Shown here: positions 24,911 through 33,882 of the stretch, piece by piece
Layout of the letters: each line of letters opens with the position of its first letter
How positions within the stretch are numbered: the first letter of the stretch is position 1
From: SUP05 sp964577715
GTDB taxonomy: Bacteria; Pseudomonadota; Gammaproteobacteria; PS1; Pseudothioglobaceae
Assembly (NCBI GenBank): GCA_964577715.1
Contig: CAZOAA010000001.1
Location: forward strand, 26,388 to 90,387
Length of the DNA: 64,000 nucleotides
Direction: 5' to 3'
Position numbers and translations under genes: made by a program
Notes under the pieces: model-generated
Database searches by the model: none
The model's input: the letters and a program-made list of their open reading frames with translations, nothing else
What the model was told of the DNA's origin: nothing

Positions 24911-25807
24911 ATGAAAAAAGCTGTTGTTATAGGGGGAAGTGGATTTATTGGATCCCATGTTGCTGACTGTTTGAGTAATGACGGGTTTAACGTTGTTGTT
25001 TTTGATAATAACGAATCGCCATGGATCAGAGAAGATCAAAGTATGATTGTTGGCGATATTCTGGATACTGATTTGCTTAATAAAACTATCAAGGATTCTG
25101 ACATTGTATACAATTTTGCCGCATTGGCTGATTTAGATCAAGCCGTTGACAAGCCTTTAGATACGGCGAAAATTAACATTATTGGCAATATCAATGTATT
25201 GGAGGCATGCAGGATAAATAAAGTTAGTCGATTTGTATATGCCAGTACTATGTATGTATACAGTAGAGAAGGTGGTTTCTATAGATGTAGCAAACAATCA
25301 TCCGAGCATTATGTTGAAGAGTACCAAAAATCTTATGGGCTGGATTACACGATATTGAGATATGGATCGCTCTATGGTCCAAGAGCTGATAATAGCAATG
25401 GAATATATAGAATAGTTAATAACGCCCTAACAACAGGAAAAATCCGATACAAGGGCGATATTGAATCAATGAGAGAATATATTCATGTTGAAGATGCGGC
25501 AAGAGCTAGTATAGCAATACTTGATGATAGTTATATAAATGAAAGCGTTATCCTTACCGGACAAGAGCCTATGCGTGTTTATCAAATGTTACAGGTATTA
25601 AGGGAAATACTAGGCTATGAAAAAGACTCTATTGAATTTTTAGAGGAAAGTTATGAGGCGCATTATATTAGAACACCATATGCATACCAACCAAAGTTAG
25701 GAAAAAAATTTATCCCTCCGGTTCATGTGGATCTTGGCCAGGGATTGTTACAAGTTGTATCTGATATTGACAATAATATAAAAGCTGAAAAAAATGAACA
25801 AGAATGA
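24911..25807 (+). CDS. NAD-dependent nucleotide-sugar epimerase/dehydratase (extended SDR)
   Basis: A 298-residue extended SDR with VVIGGSGFIGSHV at 5-17 and a catalytic triad in YASTMYVYS and the shifted FYRCSKQSSE (Y-x3-K). REYIHVEDAA follows near residue 190. It resembles GalE/RmlB-like enzymes but with a shortened YxxxK region and no close named match. It follows the dehydrogenase by 3 nt and overlaps the HAD gene by 14 nt. Likely converts the aldose moiety used in the aldolase-based ulosonate cassette; inference only. Confidence 0.87.
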   Translation: MKKAVVIGGSGFIGSHVADCLSNDGFNVVVFDNNESPWIREDQSMIVGDILDTDLLNKTIKDSDIVYNFAALADLDQAVDKPLDTAKINIIGNINVLEACRINKVSRFVYASTMYVYSREGGFYRCSKQSSEHYVEEYQKSYGLDYTILRYGSLYGPRADNSNGIYRIVNNALTTGKIRYKGDIESMREYIHVEDAARASIAILDDSYINESVILTGQEPMRVYQMLQVLREILGYEKDSIEFLEESYEAHYIRTPYAYQPKLGKKFIPPVHVDLGQGLLQVVSDIDNNIKAEKNEQE

Positions 25808-26450
25808 ACTGTTAAATTTAATGGTTAATATTCCATGTGTTTTTTGGGATTTTGATGGTGTAATTAAAGACTCAATTGAGGCAAAAACTAACGCATTTAG
25901 GTTTATATTTTCAAACTCTAAAGAGGGTGTTATAAAAAAAATAATATCTCATCATCAAGAAAATGGTGGCATGTCAAGGTATGAGAAAATTCCACTTTAT
26001 CTTCAATGGTCTGGATTAAGTTATGATACAAACAACGTGGAAAATTATTGTAATAAGTTTTCTGCATTTGCAAAAAAAATGGTTATTGACTCACCTTGGG
26101 TTGATGGTGCACGAGATTTTATAGAAAAAAGACATAACCAAGGCTTGTTGAATATAATTGTAACAGCCACACCTCAAAATGAAATAGAAGATATTATTGA
26201 TACACTTCAAATAAAAAAAATGTTTACAGGGGTTTATGGTTCTCCATTGAATAAGACTAACTCATTAAAATTTGCTCTAGCAGAGAAAAAAATTGATTAC
26301 GATAAATCAATAATGGTTGGCGATGCGAAAACTGATTATGGTGCAGCAAGAGATAACAAGGTTAAATTTATTTTAAGAGAGACTGAATTTAATAGAAATT
26401 TGCAAGAATTATGCAAAGGAAGAATTATTAATAATTTTATCTATGAATAG
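25794..26450 (+). CDS. HAD-superfamily phosphatase
   Basis: A 218-residue C1-cap HAD hydrolase (Gph/beta-PGM type), different from the KdsC-like capless proteins upstream. The nucleophile block is FWDFDGVIKDS (near 17-27), motif II VTATPQ, motif III lysine near KTNSLK, and motif IV MVGDAKTDYGAA. It begins inside the epimerase gene and overlaps the aldolase gene by 8 nt. In context it likely dephosphorylates an intermediate of the ulosonate cassette, as KdsC does in Kdo synthesis. Substrate not proven. Confidence 0.87.
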   Translation: MNKNELLNLMVNIPCVFWDFDGVIKDSIEAKTNAFRFIFSNSKEGVIKKIISHHQENGGMSRYEKIPLYLQWSGLSYDTNNVENYCNKFSAFAKKMVIDSPWVDGARDFIEKRHNQGLLNIIVTATPQNEIEDIIDTLQIKKMFTGVYGSPLNKTNSLKFALAEKKIDYDKSIMVGDAKTDYGAARDNKVKFILRETEFNRNLQELCKGRIINNFIYE

Positions 26451-27207
26451 AATAGAAAAAATAAGATCTATAAGAAATACCCTTAAAAATGGGAAAGTAT
26501 CTATAGGTAGTTGGATGCAAATCCCTAACGGATCTGTTGCAGAAATTTTGGGAAAATCTGGATATGATTGGGTTGCGGTTGATATGGAGCACGGTTCAAT
26601 TTCAACGCATCAGCTGCCTGATATATTTAGATCTCTGGAGTTGGGTGGGACATTGCCTTTGGTAAGGTTGTCAAACGGATCTGAACAGGAATGTAAAAAA
26701 GTTTTAGATGCTGGGGCTGGAGGGGTTGTAGTCCCTATGGTAGAAAACGCTGAACAATTAATAGATGTTAGAGACGCATGTCGGTGGCCACCAGCTGGAA
26801 AAAGAGGGGTGGCATTTTCAAGAGCTAATTTATTTGGGAAGAATTTTGACCAATATATTGAAGAGGCGCAATCGCCAATTTTAGTAGCGATGATTGAAAG
26901 CATCAACGCAGTTAATAATTTAGATGAAATTTTACAAGTAGATGGTCTAGATGCTATATTAATTGGACCGTATGACCTATCTGCCTCTATGGGCACAACT
27001 GCAGAATTCAATGGTATTGAATTCCAAAAAACAATTGAAAAAATTAAAGAAAAAGCAGATAGAAAAAAAATTGCATGTGGTATTCATGTTGTAGAGCCTT
27101 CTGTTTCTGATTTAAATGAAAAAATTGACAATGGTTATAGATTGATAGCATATTCTATTGATGCTGTATTTCTTCACCACATTTCGCAGAATCCACTAAA
27201 AAATTGA
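26443..27207 (+). CDS. HpcH/HpaI-family aldolase
   Basis: A 254-residue class II aldolase of the HpcH/HpaI (GarL, RhmA) family. It has VAVDMEHGSIS (catalytic His near residue 49), VRLSN, GAGGVVVPMVENAEQ, MIESINAV (metal-binding Glu) and LIGPYDLSASMG (metal-binding Asp). The family joins pyruvate to an aldehyde, or cleaves the reverse, giving 4-hydroxy-2-keto acids. Being directly before a KdsB-like cytidylyltransferase, it could take the place of KdsA or NeuB in making a 3-deoxy-ulosonic acid. That combination is the novel part; the family call itself is firm. Confidence 0.92.
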   Translation: MNRIEKIRSIRNTLKNGKVSIGSWMQIPNGSVAEILGKSGYDWVAVDMEHGSISTHQLPDIFRSLELGGTLPLVRLSNGSEQECKKVLDAGAGGVVVPMVENAEQLIDVRDACRWPPAGKRGVAFSRANLFGKNFDQYIEEAQSPILVAMIESINAVNNLDEILQVDGLDAILIGPYDLSASMGTTAEFNGIEFQKTIEKIKEKADRKKIACGIHVVEPSVSDLNEKIDNGYRLIAYSIDAVFLHHISQNPLKN

Positions 27208-27216
27208 TTTATTAAA

Positions 27217-27969
27217 ATGAATATATTGGCATTAATTCCGGCCCGTATGGGCAGTAGTAGATTTCCAGGTAAACCAATGGCAGAGATTTTAGGCAAGCCT
27301 ATGATTGGGCATGTTTATGATCGTGTGTCGGATTGCGAATTATTAACAAAAACTGTGGTTGCGACTTGTGATACCGAAATAGCAGACTATATTCTCTCTA
27401 TCAATGGAGAAGCTGTTATGACCAGCAATAAGCATGAGCGTGCATCAGATCGTTGCGCTGAAGCATTAGAGATTGTAGAAAAGAGCGATGGTGTTATGTA
27501 TGATATTGTTGTTATGGTTCAGGGTGATGAACCAATGACACATCCTGATATGATATCTGAAGCTGTAACACCAATGATAAGTGATCCAGATATATTGGTT
27601 ACAAATCTGCTTGGAGATATTGAAAACATTCAAGAGTTTGAAGACAGAAACTGCATTAAAGTGGTCTGTGACTTAAATAGCAACGCATTGTTCTTTTCTA
27701 GAGAGCCTATACCAACCAGGAAATTTGGAGACGTGCAAATGAAAAAGCAGGTTTGCATTATTCCTTTCAGAAGAGATTTTTTATTGAAATATACTAGTCT
27801 TGACCCAACTCCACTAGAAATTGTAGAATCAGTTGATATGATGCGCATTTTAGAGCACGGTTTAAAAGTAAAGATGGTGCCTACTAAACACCAAACTCAT
27901 GCTGTTGATACAAAGGATGATTTGATTAAGGTCAGCAAAATTATGAATATAGGCTTTAGTGCAGAGTAA
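27217..27969 (+). CDS. KdsB-like CMP-ulosonate cytidylyltransferase
   Basis: A 250-residue protein of the 3-deoxy-manno-octulosonate cytidylyltransferase family. IPARMGSSRFPGKPM at 7-21 is the CTP loop, VVATCDTEI is the ribose/metal region, MTSNKH and VMVQGDEPM (VN-QGDEP in Kdo enzymes) follow, and VDMMRILEHG lies near the C-terminus. Compared with housekeeping KdsB, the GTDR motif is ASDR and the usual ID-T-x-x-D ending is altered, so a non-Kdo substrate is plausible. It follows the aldolase by 9 nt and overlaps wzx by 11 nt. Housekeeping kdsB would be elsewhere. Confidence 0.9.
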   Translation: MNILALIPARMGSSRFPGKPMAEILGKPMIGHVYDRVSDCELLTKTVVATCDTEIADYILSINGEAVMTSNKHERASDRCAEALEIVEKSDGVMYDIVVMVQGDEPMTHPDMISEAVTPMISDPDILVTNLLGDIENIQEFEDRNCIKVVCDLNSNALFFSREPIPTRKFGDVQMKKQVCIIPFRRDFLLKYTSLDPTPLEIVESVDMMRILEHGLKVKMVPTKHQTHAVDTKDDLIKVSKIMNIGFSAE

Positions 27970-29311
27970 AAACACTATATTTAAAAGCATCTTTCATCTT
28001 ATTGGTGTTAATAGTATTAGCTACTTTGTTTTACTATTAATCTCTATTGTAATATTTAGAACAGTTGATAAAAGTCATTATGGATTATATGTAATGATGT
28101 TGTCTCTATTTGCCATTATTGAGCTTTTAATGGCAGGTTTTAATGATTCTATCGTTCGTTTTTTAAAAGACAAAATAACGTTTAAAGACAAGCAAAATAT
28201 TGTTTTATTTGTGCTTATATATAAGTATTCACTCATATTTTTGTTTATTGCTATTACATACCTTGCTAGAAATTATGGCTTTTTCGAATATTTGATTGGA
28301 AATTACAAAGAGGTTTCTGATATTGTTGATAGCTTTTTAATAATTGCTATTTTAAACGGTATTCTTAGCGCCTTTATTGGTGTTAATAATTGTATTTTAA
28401 ATGCACATCACAAATATCACATAACTGCAAATATTGGACTGGCAAGAAATATAATTTATCTTTTTGTTGTTGTGGTGTTAAGTTTCTACACGCAAGATTA
28501 TTTATATTATCTTTATAGCAATATAGTTTTAAGTTTATTTTTATTACTATTTCTAGCGGTAATTATTTATAGGAAGTTTTATGAGTTTTCATTTTTTAGT
28601 CTTGTTAGAGCAAAATTTAGCATTGATACAGGAAAAAAATACATTTTTCCTTATTCTGCCCCCCTAACTGGATCATCATTACTTACCTATGTTAAAAATC
28701 ACCTGCCAACGCTAATTTTAGGTAAAGAATTTGCACTAGAGGACGTGGCTGTGTTCTCTATTATCAAAACATTTTTCAAAGCATTGCATTCAGTGTCAGG
28801 GTCTTTTATAGATCCAATGATGTCAAAATTTTTGGTAATGAAGAATAATACTAAAGAATTTTCAAGAAATATGAATGGTATTTTTTATGGCGCGCTTGCT
28901 TTAAGAGTGTTTGCTTTTATTGTTTTGGCTTCATTGGCTCAATTTTTCTTCTTAATTTATAAAATAGAATTCAACATAACAAATCAGTTTGTATTCTATG
29001 TTTTAGGGGTTGAGTATGTTCTAGCAGGAATGATGTTGAGTTATGGCATTGTTTTAAGGTTAGAAAAAAATACCAAAAAAGTTCTAATTGCTAGCACAAT
29101 CAGATTTGTTATAGAATTGTTGTTAATTTACCTTATATTATGGGATTACGGCATAATAGGTGCGGCGATAATATTGCTTTTGGCAAGATATGTAGAGACT
29201 GTTATTTCTTTTGGTTTTGTGAGCAAAACCGAAACATTTAAAGGAACATGGTTTGTGCTGATACTTTTTGCACTAGTTGCTGCCTTTTTGTTGATGGAGA
29301 TGTATGTATAA
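27959..29311 (+). CDS. wzx: Wzx-type polysaccharide flippase
   Basis: A 450-residue polytopic protein with about twelve to fourteen hydrophobic segments, beginning FHLIGVNSISYFVLLLISI, with FNDSIVRFLKD after the second helix and FPYSAPLTGSSLL in the central domain. This is the oligosaccharidyl-lipid flippase (MATE/MOP superfamily) pattern. It starts with GTG overlapping the KdsB-like stop by 11 nt; no in-frame ATG fits the N-terminus. It would move the undecaprenyl-diphosphate repeat unit across the inner membrane for polymerisation by the Wzy encoded at 38505. Confidence 0.88.
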   Translation: MQSKNTIFKSIFHLIGVNSISYFVLLLISIVIFRTVDKSHYGLYVMMLSLFAIIELLMAGFNDSIVRFLKDKITFKDKQNIVLFVLIYKYSLIFLFIAITYLARNYGFFEYLIGNYKEVSDIVDSFLIIAILNGILSAFIGVNNCILNAHHKYHITANIGLARNIIYLFVVVVLSFYTQDYLYYLYSNIVLSLFLLLFLAVIIYRKFYEFSFFSLVRAKFSIDTGKKYIFPYSAPLTGSSLLTYVKNHLPTLILGKEFALEDVAVFSIIKTFFKALHSVSGSFIDPMMSKFLVMKNNTKEFSRNMNGIFYGALALRVFAFIVLASLAQFFFLIYKIEFNITNQFVFYVLGVEYVLAGMMLSYGIVLRLEKNTKKVLIASTIRFVIELLLIYLILWDYGIIGAAIILLLARYVETVISFGFVSKTETFKGTWFVLILFALVAAFLLMEMYV

Positions 29312-30089
29312 ATTCTTAAAACATATAGATAAAAATATTTTTAATGGCTTTATAAGAAAAATCTATAGTTATTTTTCTAATTTAAACCGATTTAGAGTGG
29401 AAAAAAAGTCGTTAAATGTGATTACAAATCAGTTTAGTGACAATTATTCCGTTTTATACAATAGAAGGCCAAACTTACTTGCAATTTTATGCGATAAATA
29501 TGGCTCAGATAAGGGTAATAATAATGCCGATGATAAGTCATATGATTGGGATCCTCATACATATACTGATTATTATTACAGCCTTTTTTCTCATTGCAGG
29601 AATAGTGTGTCAAGTGTTTTTGAATGTGGAATTGGAACCAATGATATAAGCTTAAGAGGTAATATGGGCATTAACGGAAATCCAGGCGCATCGTTAAGAG
29701 TGTGGAAAGATTACTTTCCTAATGCATTAATTATTGGTGCCGACATCGATAAAAATATTTTATTTTCTGAAGACAGGATTGAAACATATTATGTAGATCA
29801 AACATCTCAACAGTCAATAAAAAATATGTGGAACAAAGTAAGTGTTGATAAGTTTGATTTAATGATAGATGATGGGTTGCACACTTATGAAGGGGGGGTG
29901 AGTCTATTTGAAAATTCAATTAATTATTTGTCAGAATATGGTCTATACATAATTGAAGATGTAAAGGTTTCTGATTTATCAAGATATGAAAAATATTTCG
30001 AAGATAGATTTTATATAGTAGAATTTGTTAATCTACATAGAAAAGGACAGATGCTTTTAGATAATTCTCTAATAGTAATTCGTAAATAA
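29304..30089 (+). CDS. Class I SAM-dependent methyltransferase (macrocin-O-methyltransferase-like)
   Basis: A 261-residue protein with LCDKYGSDKG near residue 62, HTYTDYYYSLF, VFECGIGTND (motif I), IGADIDKN and DLMIDDGLHTYEGG. This combination is seen in small sugar/macrolide O-methyltransferases next to glycan genes. An N-terminal ~50 residues are extra and positively charged. The Gly-Gly of HTYEGGVS is encoded by G7 (29892-29898). Overlaps wzx by 8 nt. Acceptor unknown. Confidence 0.83.
   Translation: MYKFLKHIDKNIFNGFIRKIYSYFSNLNRFRVEKKSLNVITNQFSDNYSVLYNRRPNLLAILCDKYGSDKGNNNADDKSYDWDPHTYTDYYYSLFSHCRNSVSSVFECGIGTNDISLRGNMGINGNPGASLRVWKDYFPNALIIGADIDKNILFSEDRIETYYVDQTSQQSIKNMWNKVSVDKFDLMIDDGLHTYEGGVSLFENSINYLSEYGLYIIEDVKVSDLSRYEKYFEDRFYIVEFVNLHRKGQMLLDNSLIVIRK
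29892..29898 (+). repeat. G7 homopolymer inside a methyltransferase gene
   Basis: Seven G in HTYEGGVS, near the 3' third of the gene. A one-base slip would remove only the last ~65 residues. Confidence 0.35.
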
Positions 30090-30093
30090 TATC

Positions 30094-31707
30094 TTGGTCA
30101 AAAAGTGTTATATATGCAGTAGTTTTAATGATTGTATAAAAGAAGGAGAGCAAAAAGTATTCATTATTAATGATTTTATTAGTCAGGCTTCAGTAAAAAA
30201 AGCTAGATATTTGACTGATAAGATTTTTCAAAAAAATGCTAAGTTTGTCAAAGAATGTCAGATAAACGGATATCAAATAACCTGGGCATGGTATAGCGAG
30301 GTATTTCAGTTTTGCATGAAGTATCTGGAGATCGAATCACTGATAAAAGAAATTAAATTATTAAAGGTTGACAATATTGTTGTCAAAGATATTGATTCTC
30401 AATATAGTAAAGTTCTGCAAACTTATTTTTTCGATAAAAATATTGATGTTCTTCCAGAAAAAAATGGAGTGATTTTTGCCAAAATAAAGCAATTTCTGTT
30501 TAATACTGCAATGCTGTTTTTTTCAATGCTGTCTATATTGTTTTTTTTAAGTAGGCCTGGTAGAAATATAGGTACATATACGGGTGATTTTGTATATAAA
30601 GGTTCTAAGTCTGATTTTAGATTAAATCACCTTTATGATAAATATAAAGAAAACAATATTAAATATGTAGAATTCATACGAAGCACCAAAATAAGAAACT
30701 TTTTTGTCAATATTGTTAAGCGTAGGCGGTTTGCAATTTATTACACTTCGCTAATATACTTTATAAACTTATTTACCAGAATATCAACAAACCCAAAACC
30801 AAAAGATTTTTATCAATCTGTATTATTCAAATATTACTACGATAATATTGTTCTATATAGAAGTGTGGTTGTTATTGAGAAAATTTTAAAAGTTTTAAAA
30901 ATTGATAAATTTGTGATAATTTCATTTTCTTCTCGTAGTGCGCCTCTGTCTTTGGCTGCAAAGTCTTTAGGGATAAAAACTATAGGCATTATGCACGGTT
31001 TGCAGCAAAAAGAATATGCAGTGTATGAGTTTATGGAAAGCTATAACCACAGTAATAAGATAGGGTGCGATAAATATGGCGTATGGAGTCCGCACTATTT
31101 AGCGTATTTTAAGAAATATTCTAAAATATCATACACTGATGCTTTTGAATATAGTGGATTGTTAAGACCGGTTAAAAATTTCCGTAAGAAAAAATTTAAA
31201 AGGCTAAATCCTAAAAAAGTTAAAGTGTTATTGATTACCGAGCCTTTGGTGTCAGTAGATGAGATCATTCCTTATATTGAGTCATTAAGTAAGTATAACG
31301 ATATTGAGATAGGGATAAAGATAAGACCTATGTATCAGGATATGTTTTTTGAAAATCTTAAGAAAAAACTACCGATTGTTAATTCGTATAAAGTTTATGA
31401 TGGAAAAATAGAAGACGCAGTCAAAGGCTATGATGTTTTGTTAGGTAGTAATAGTACAGCAGTTATCGAAGCCAGTTTGTATGGAAAATTGTCAATATTG
31501 TTAAATACAGTTAAGTTTGGTGATTATTTTGAAATAGATTCTCTTTTTCCTGGGCAAAATTTACTTGTAAATAATCCTGAATCACTATACGAAAATATAT
31601 TGTTTCGAATAAACAATGAGGATGCATTAGATACAATTGGCAAAATTCAATACAATTTCTTTGGCGATAATAAAGATGGCGCTGAGTGGATTGTTAAGCA
31701 ACTGTAA
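30094..31707 (+). CDS. Uncharacterised GT-B-like surface-glycan protein
   Basis: A 537-residue protein starting at TTG (MVKKCYICSS), 4 nt after the methyltransferase. No named family is recognised. A hydrophobic stretch lies at ~130-150. The later half has IGIMHGLQQKEYAVYEF (HG loop), GVWSPHYLAYF, IGIKIRPMYQD (in place of KPHP) and LLGSNSTAVIEASLYGKLSI (the S-S/T-A-x-x-E-A loop). These are the same landmarks as in the 14246 gene, at low overall similarity. Probably a glycosyl- or glycerophosphotransferase of the locus. Confidence 0.7.
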   Translation: MVKKCYICSSFNDCIKEGEQKVFIINDFISQASVKKARYLTDKIFQKNAKFVKECQINGYQITWAWYSEVFQFCMKYLEIESLIKEIKLLKVDNIVVKDIDSQYSKVLQTYFFDKNIDVLPEKNGVIFAKIKQFLFNTAMLFFSMLSILFFLSRPGRNIGTYTGDFVYKGSKSDFRLNHLYDKYKENNIKYVEFIRSTKIRNFFVNIVKRRRFAIYYTSLIYFINLFTRISTNPKPKDFYQSVLFKYYYDNIVLYRSVVVIEKILKVLKIDKFVIISFSSRSAPLSLAAKSLGIKTIGIMHGLQQKEYAVYEFMESYNHSNKIGCDKYGVWSPHYLAYFKKYSKISYTDAFEYSGLLRPVKNFRKKKFKRLNPKKVKVLLITEPLVSVDEIIPYIESLSKYNDIEIGIKIRPMYQDMFFENLKKKLPIVNSYKVYDGKIEDAVKGYDVLLGSNSTAVIEASLYGKLSILLNTVKFGDYFEIDSLFPGQNLLVNNPESLYENILFRINNEDALDTIGKIQYNFFGDNKDGAEWIVKQL

Positions 31708-32925
31708 ATGAATATTTTAATTTTAAGTGATTTTTTTCCACCGCAGTTAAGTGCGGGCGCTGAAAACATTGCTTTTGAAATCTCCAAATCATATGTGAGA
31801 AAGAGCCACAATGTTAGTGTTATAACCATTAACAAACTGTTAAATAAAGGTGAGGTTGTGGTTGAAAACTATGAAGGTATTAAGATTTACCAAATAGGCT
31901 TTAGCTATAATGAAAAATTATCTGCATTTGTTTGTTTATACAATCCATTTGTTTTGAATATCATTAAAAAAATAATAAAAAATAAAAATTTTAACGTTGC
32001 ACATATCCACAATATACATACTTATATTTCATACAGTGCAATAGGTTTGTTAGCAAAGTACAATATTCCATCTGTTTTGACAGCGCATGATGCTATGTCT
32101 ATTGCTTACGGCAAGTATGACCAAGGTGTTTCGCCTAACAATAAATCTATAGATGCGCATGTTGATTATCGATTAAATTATTTAAAAACTTGGAGGGACA
32201 ACTGGAAAAGATTTAATCCAATTAGAAATTTTTTTATTAGATACCAGTTTAAAAAGTTAAAAAAAATTGTATGTGTATCTAAAGAATTGGAAAAGCTTTT
32301 AAATGCCAATAGCATTAAGAATACAACCGTAATTCACAACGGTCTTTGTCAAATTGGTCAGCCCGATGCAAATAGTATTGTTGAATTTAGAAATAAGCTA
32401 GGCATTAAAAACAATGACAAAGTTGTCTTATTTGCAGGTCGTTTATCCAATCTTAAAGGATTTTCTCAGGTGCAAAAACTTATGATAAGACTGGTGCAGA
32501 AAGATAACAATATTAAGTTATTAATTGTTGGTAAAAGGGTTTCTGTTGATGAAAAAATCATAAATAACGTTGTAAACACTGGATGGCTTTCTAAAGAAGA
32601 GATGGGATTAGCATATAGAATTTCTAAATTAAGCTTAGTTCCTTCTATTTATCTTGACCCTTTTCCTACAGTTGTTCTAGAGTCTATGCAGTCTGGAACC
32701 CCTGTGATAGCAACTTGTTTTGGCGGTGCAAAAGAGGCTATTGTTAATGGTAAAACTGGTTTTGTGGTCAATCCATTTAATATTGATTATTTTTACAATA
32801 GAATTACAGAAATTTTGGATAACGATGAATTGTCTAGTGATATGGGAAAAGAATCAAAAAAGAGATTTGATAATTTATTTACTATTGACAACTGCATTAA
32901 ACAATATGCAAAGTTCGTTTATTAG
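31708..32925 (+). CDS. Family 4 glycosyltransferase
   Basis: A 405-residue GT4 enzyme. LSDFFPPQLSAGAENIAFEI is the N-terminal acceptor domain, VLFAGRLSNLKGF (near 238) begins the donor domain, and YLDPFPTVVLESMQSGTPVIA is the E-x7-E region, with Asp at the first acidic position. The ATG directly follows the stop of the preceding gene. Typical length. It transfers a sugar with retention; donor unknown. Confidence 0.9.
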   Translation: MNILILSDFFPPQLSAGAENIAFEISKSYVRKSHNVSVITINKLLNKGEVVVENYEGIKIYQIGFSYNEKLSAFVCLYNPFVLNIIKKIIKNKNFNVAHIHNIHTYISYSAIGLLAKYNIPSVLTAHDAMSIAYGKYDQGVSPNNKSIDAHVDYRLNYLKTWRDNWKRFNPIRNFFIRYQFKKLKKIVCVSKELEKLLNANSIKNTTVIHNGLCQIGQPDANSIVEFRNKLGIKNNDKVVLFAGRLSNLKGFSQVQKLMIRLVQKDNNIKLLIVGKRVSVDEKIINNVVNTGWLSKEEMGLAYRISKLSLVPSIYLDPFPTVVLESMQSGTPVIATCFGGAKEAIVNGKTGFVVNPFNIDYFYNRITEILDNDELSSDMGKESKKRFDNLFTIDNCIKQYAKFVY

Positions 32926-32928
32926 TTT

Positions 32929-33882
32929 GTGAATATTAAAGAATTAGTTGTAAAAACTCTCAAACATCCCTTGAGTAATGCTGTTAATTACTTGCTTAAG
33001 AGTTTTAATATATTTGTTATTTATCGAATTGGCAATGCAATTGGCGATCAATTATGTATGAGCGCAATTGTGCGTTTAATTGATAAGCAATATCCATATA
33101 AAATAGTGGTGATTTCATCTTATCCAGAAATTTTTTATAATAATCCAAGAATTTGGAAAAATATAAACATTAATAAAAGCGATTCACCCCTTTTAAGAAT
33201 CATTAGATTCTTAAAAGGGTTTCAAATAGAGCACTTTTTCCCAACTTTTAAAAATATTGTGTTTGAAGACTATATGCGTCAAACAAAATCAAGCATTCAC
33301 CTTATCGAAGCACATTCGCAGCATTTTTTTCATAAAATTAAAAAAGATAATTTTAAAAATGAAATATTTTTTTCCAAGGATGAGGTTGAGCAATATCGAT
33401 CAAAATTTAAACTGTTAAGTCGATTTTCATTAATTAACCCTGTAGGTAAAGATTCTTATACTCCAAATAAAAATTGGGGGTTTGATAATTTTCAGCAGAT
33501 AGTTGATTCGAGTGACAACATTAATTGGATTCAAGTTGGAATTTCTAATGATAAGAAATTATTGGGAGTATTGGATTATCTAGGGGCAACAACTTTGAGA
33601 GAATTATTTTATTTAGTTTCAAAGGCGGAATTTATTCTTGCTAATGAGGGGCTACTAAATCATATTGCCTCAGCGTTTAACGTTAAGTCATATGTAGTAC
33701 ACTCTGGCTTTTCACAAACTGAATTGTCCAAGTATGGCAATACTACTTTTTTTAGTAATAATATTGCTTGTGAGTATAGCCCGTGTTGGAAGTTAGATGA
33801 ATGTGGTATAAAGAACAAGCCGTGTATTAATAGCATCACTCCGAATAAAGTTTTAGAAAGGATAATTAAAGATAAAGCATGA
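32929..33882 (+). CDS. Family 9 glycosyltransferase (heptosyltransferase-like)
   Basis: A 317-residue GT-B protein. FVIYRIGNAIGDQLCMSAI near residue 27 is the N-terminal strand of GT9 (the GxGD loop), with LINPVGKDSYTPNKNW in the donor domain and ILANEGLLNHIASAF the conserved D/E-G-x-x-x-H-x-A region. The start is GTG 3 nt after the preceding stop. Heptosyltransferases of LPS core have this fold, but GT9 enzymes also occur in O-antigen and glycan synthesis. The heptose genes at the right end of the window make ADP-heptose available. Confidence 0.82.
   Translation: MNIKELVVKTLKHPLSNAVNYLLKSFNIFVIYRIGNAIGDQLCMSAIVRLIDKQYPYKIVVISSYPEIFYNNPRIWKNININKSDSPLLRIIRFLKGFQIEHFFPTFKNIVFEDYMRQTKSSIHLIEAHSQHFFHKIKKDNFKNEIFFSKDEVEQYRSKFKLLSRFSLINPVGKDSYTPNKNWGFDNFQQIVDSSDNINWIQVGISNDKKLLGVLDYLGATTLRELFYLVSKAEFILANEGLLNHIASAFNVKSYVVHSGFSQTELSKYGNTTFFSNNIACEYSPCWKLDECGIKNKPCINSITPNKVLERIIKDKA

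Noticed and set aside
26610..27011. 133-codon minus-strand frame
   Set aside because: It is antisense to the HpcH/HpaI aldolase, whose motifs are clear; no independent evidence for the antisense frame.
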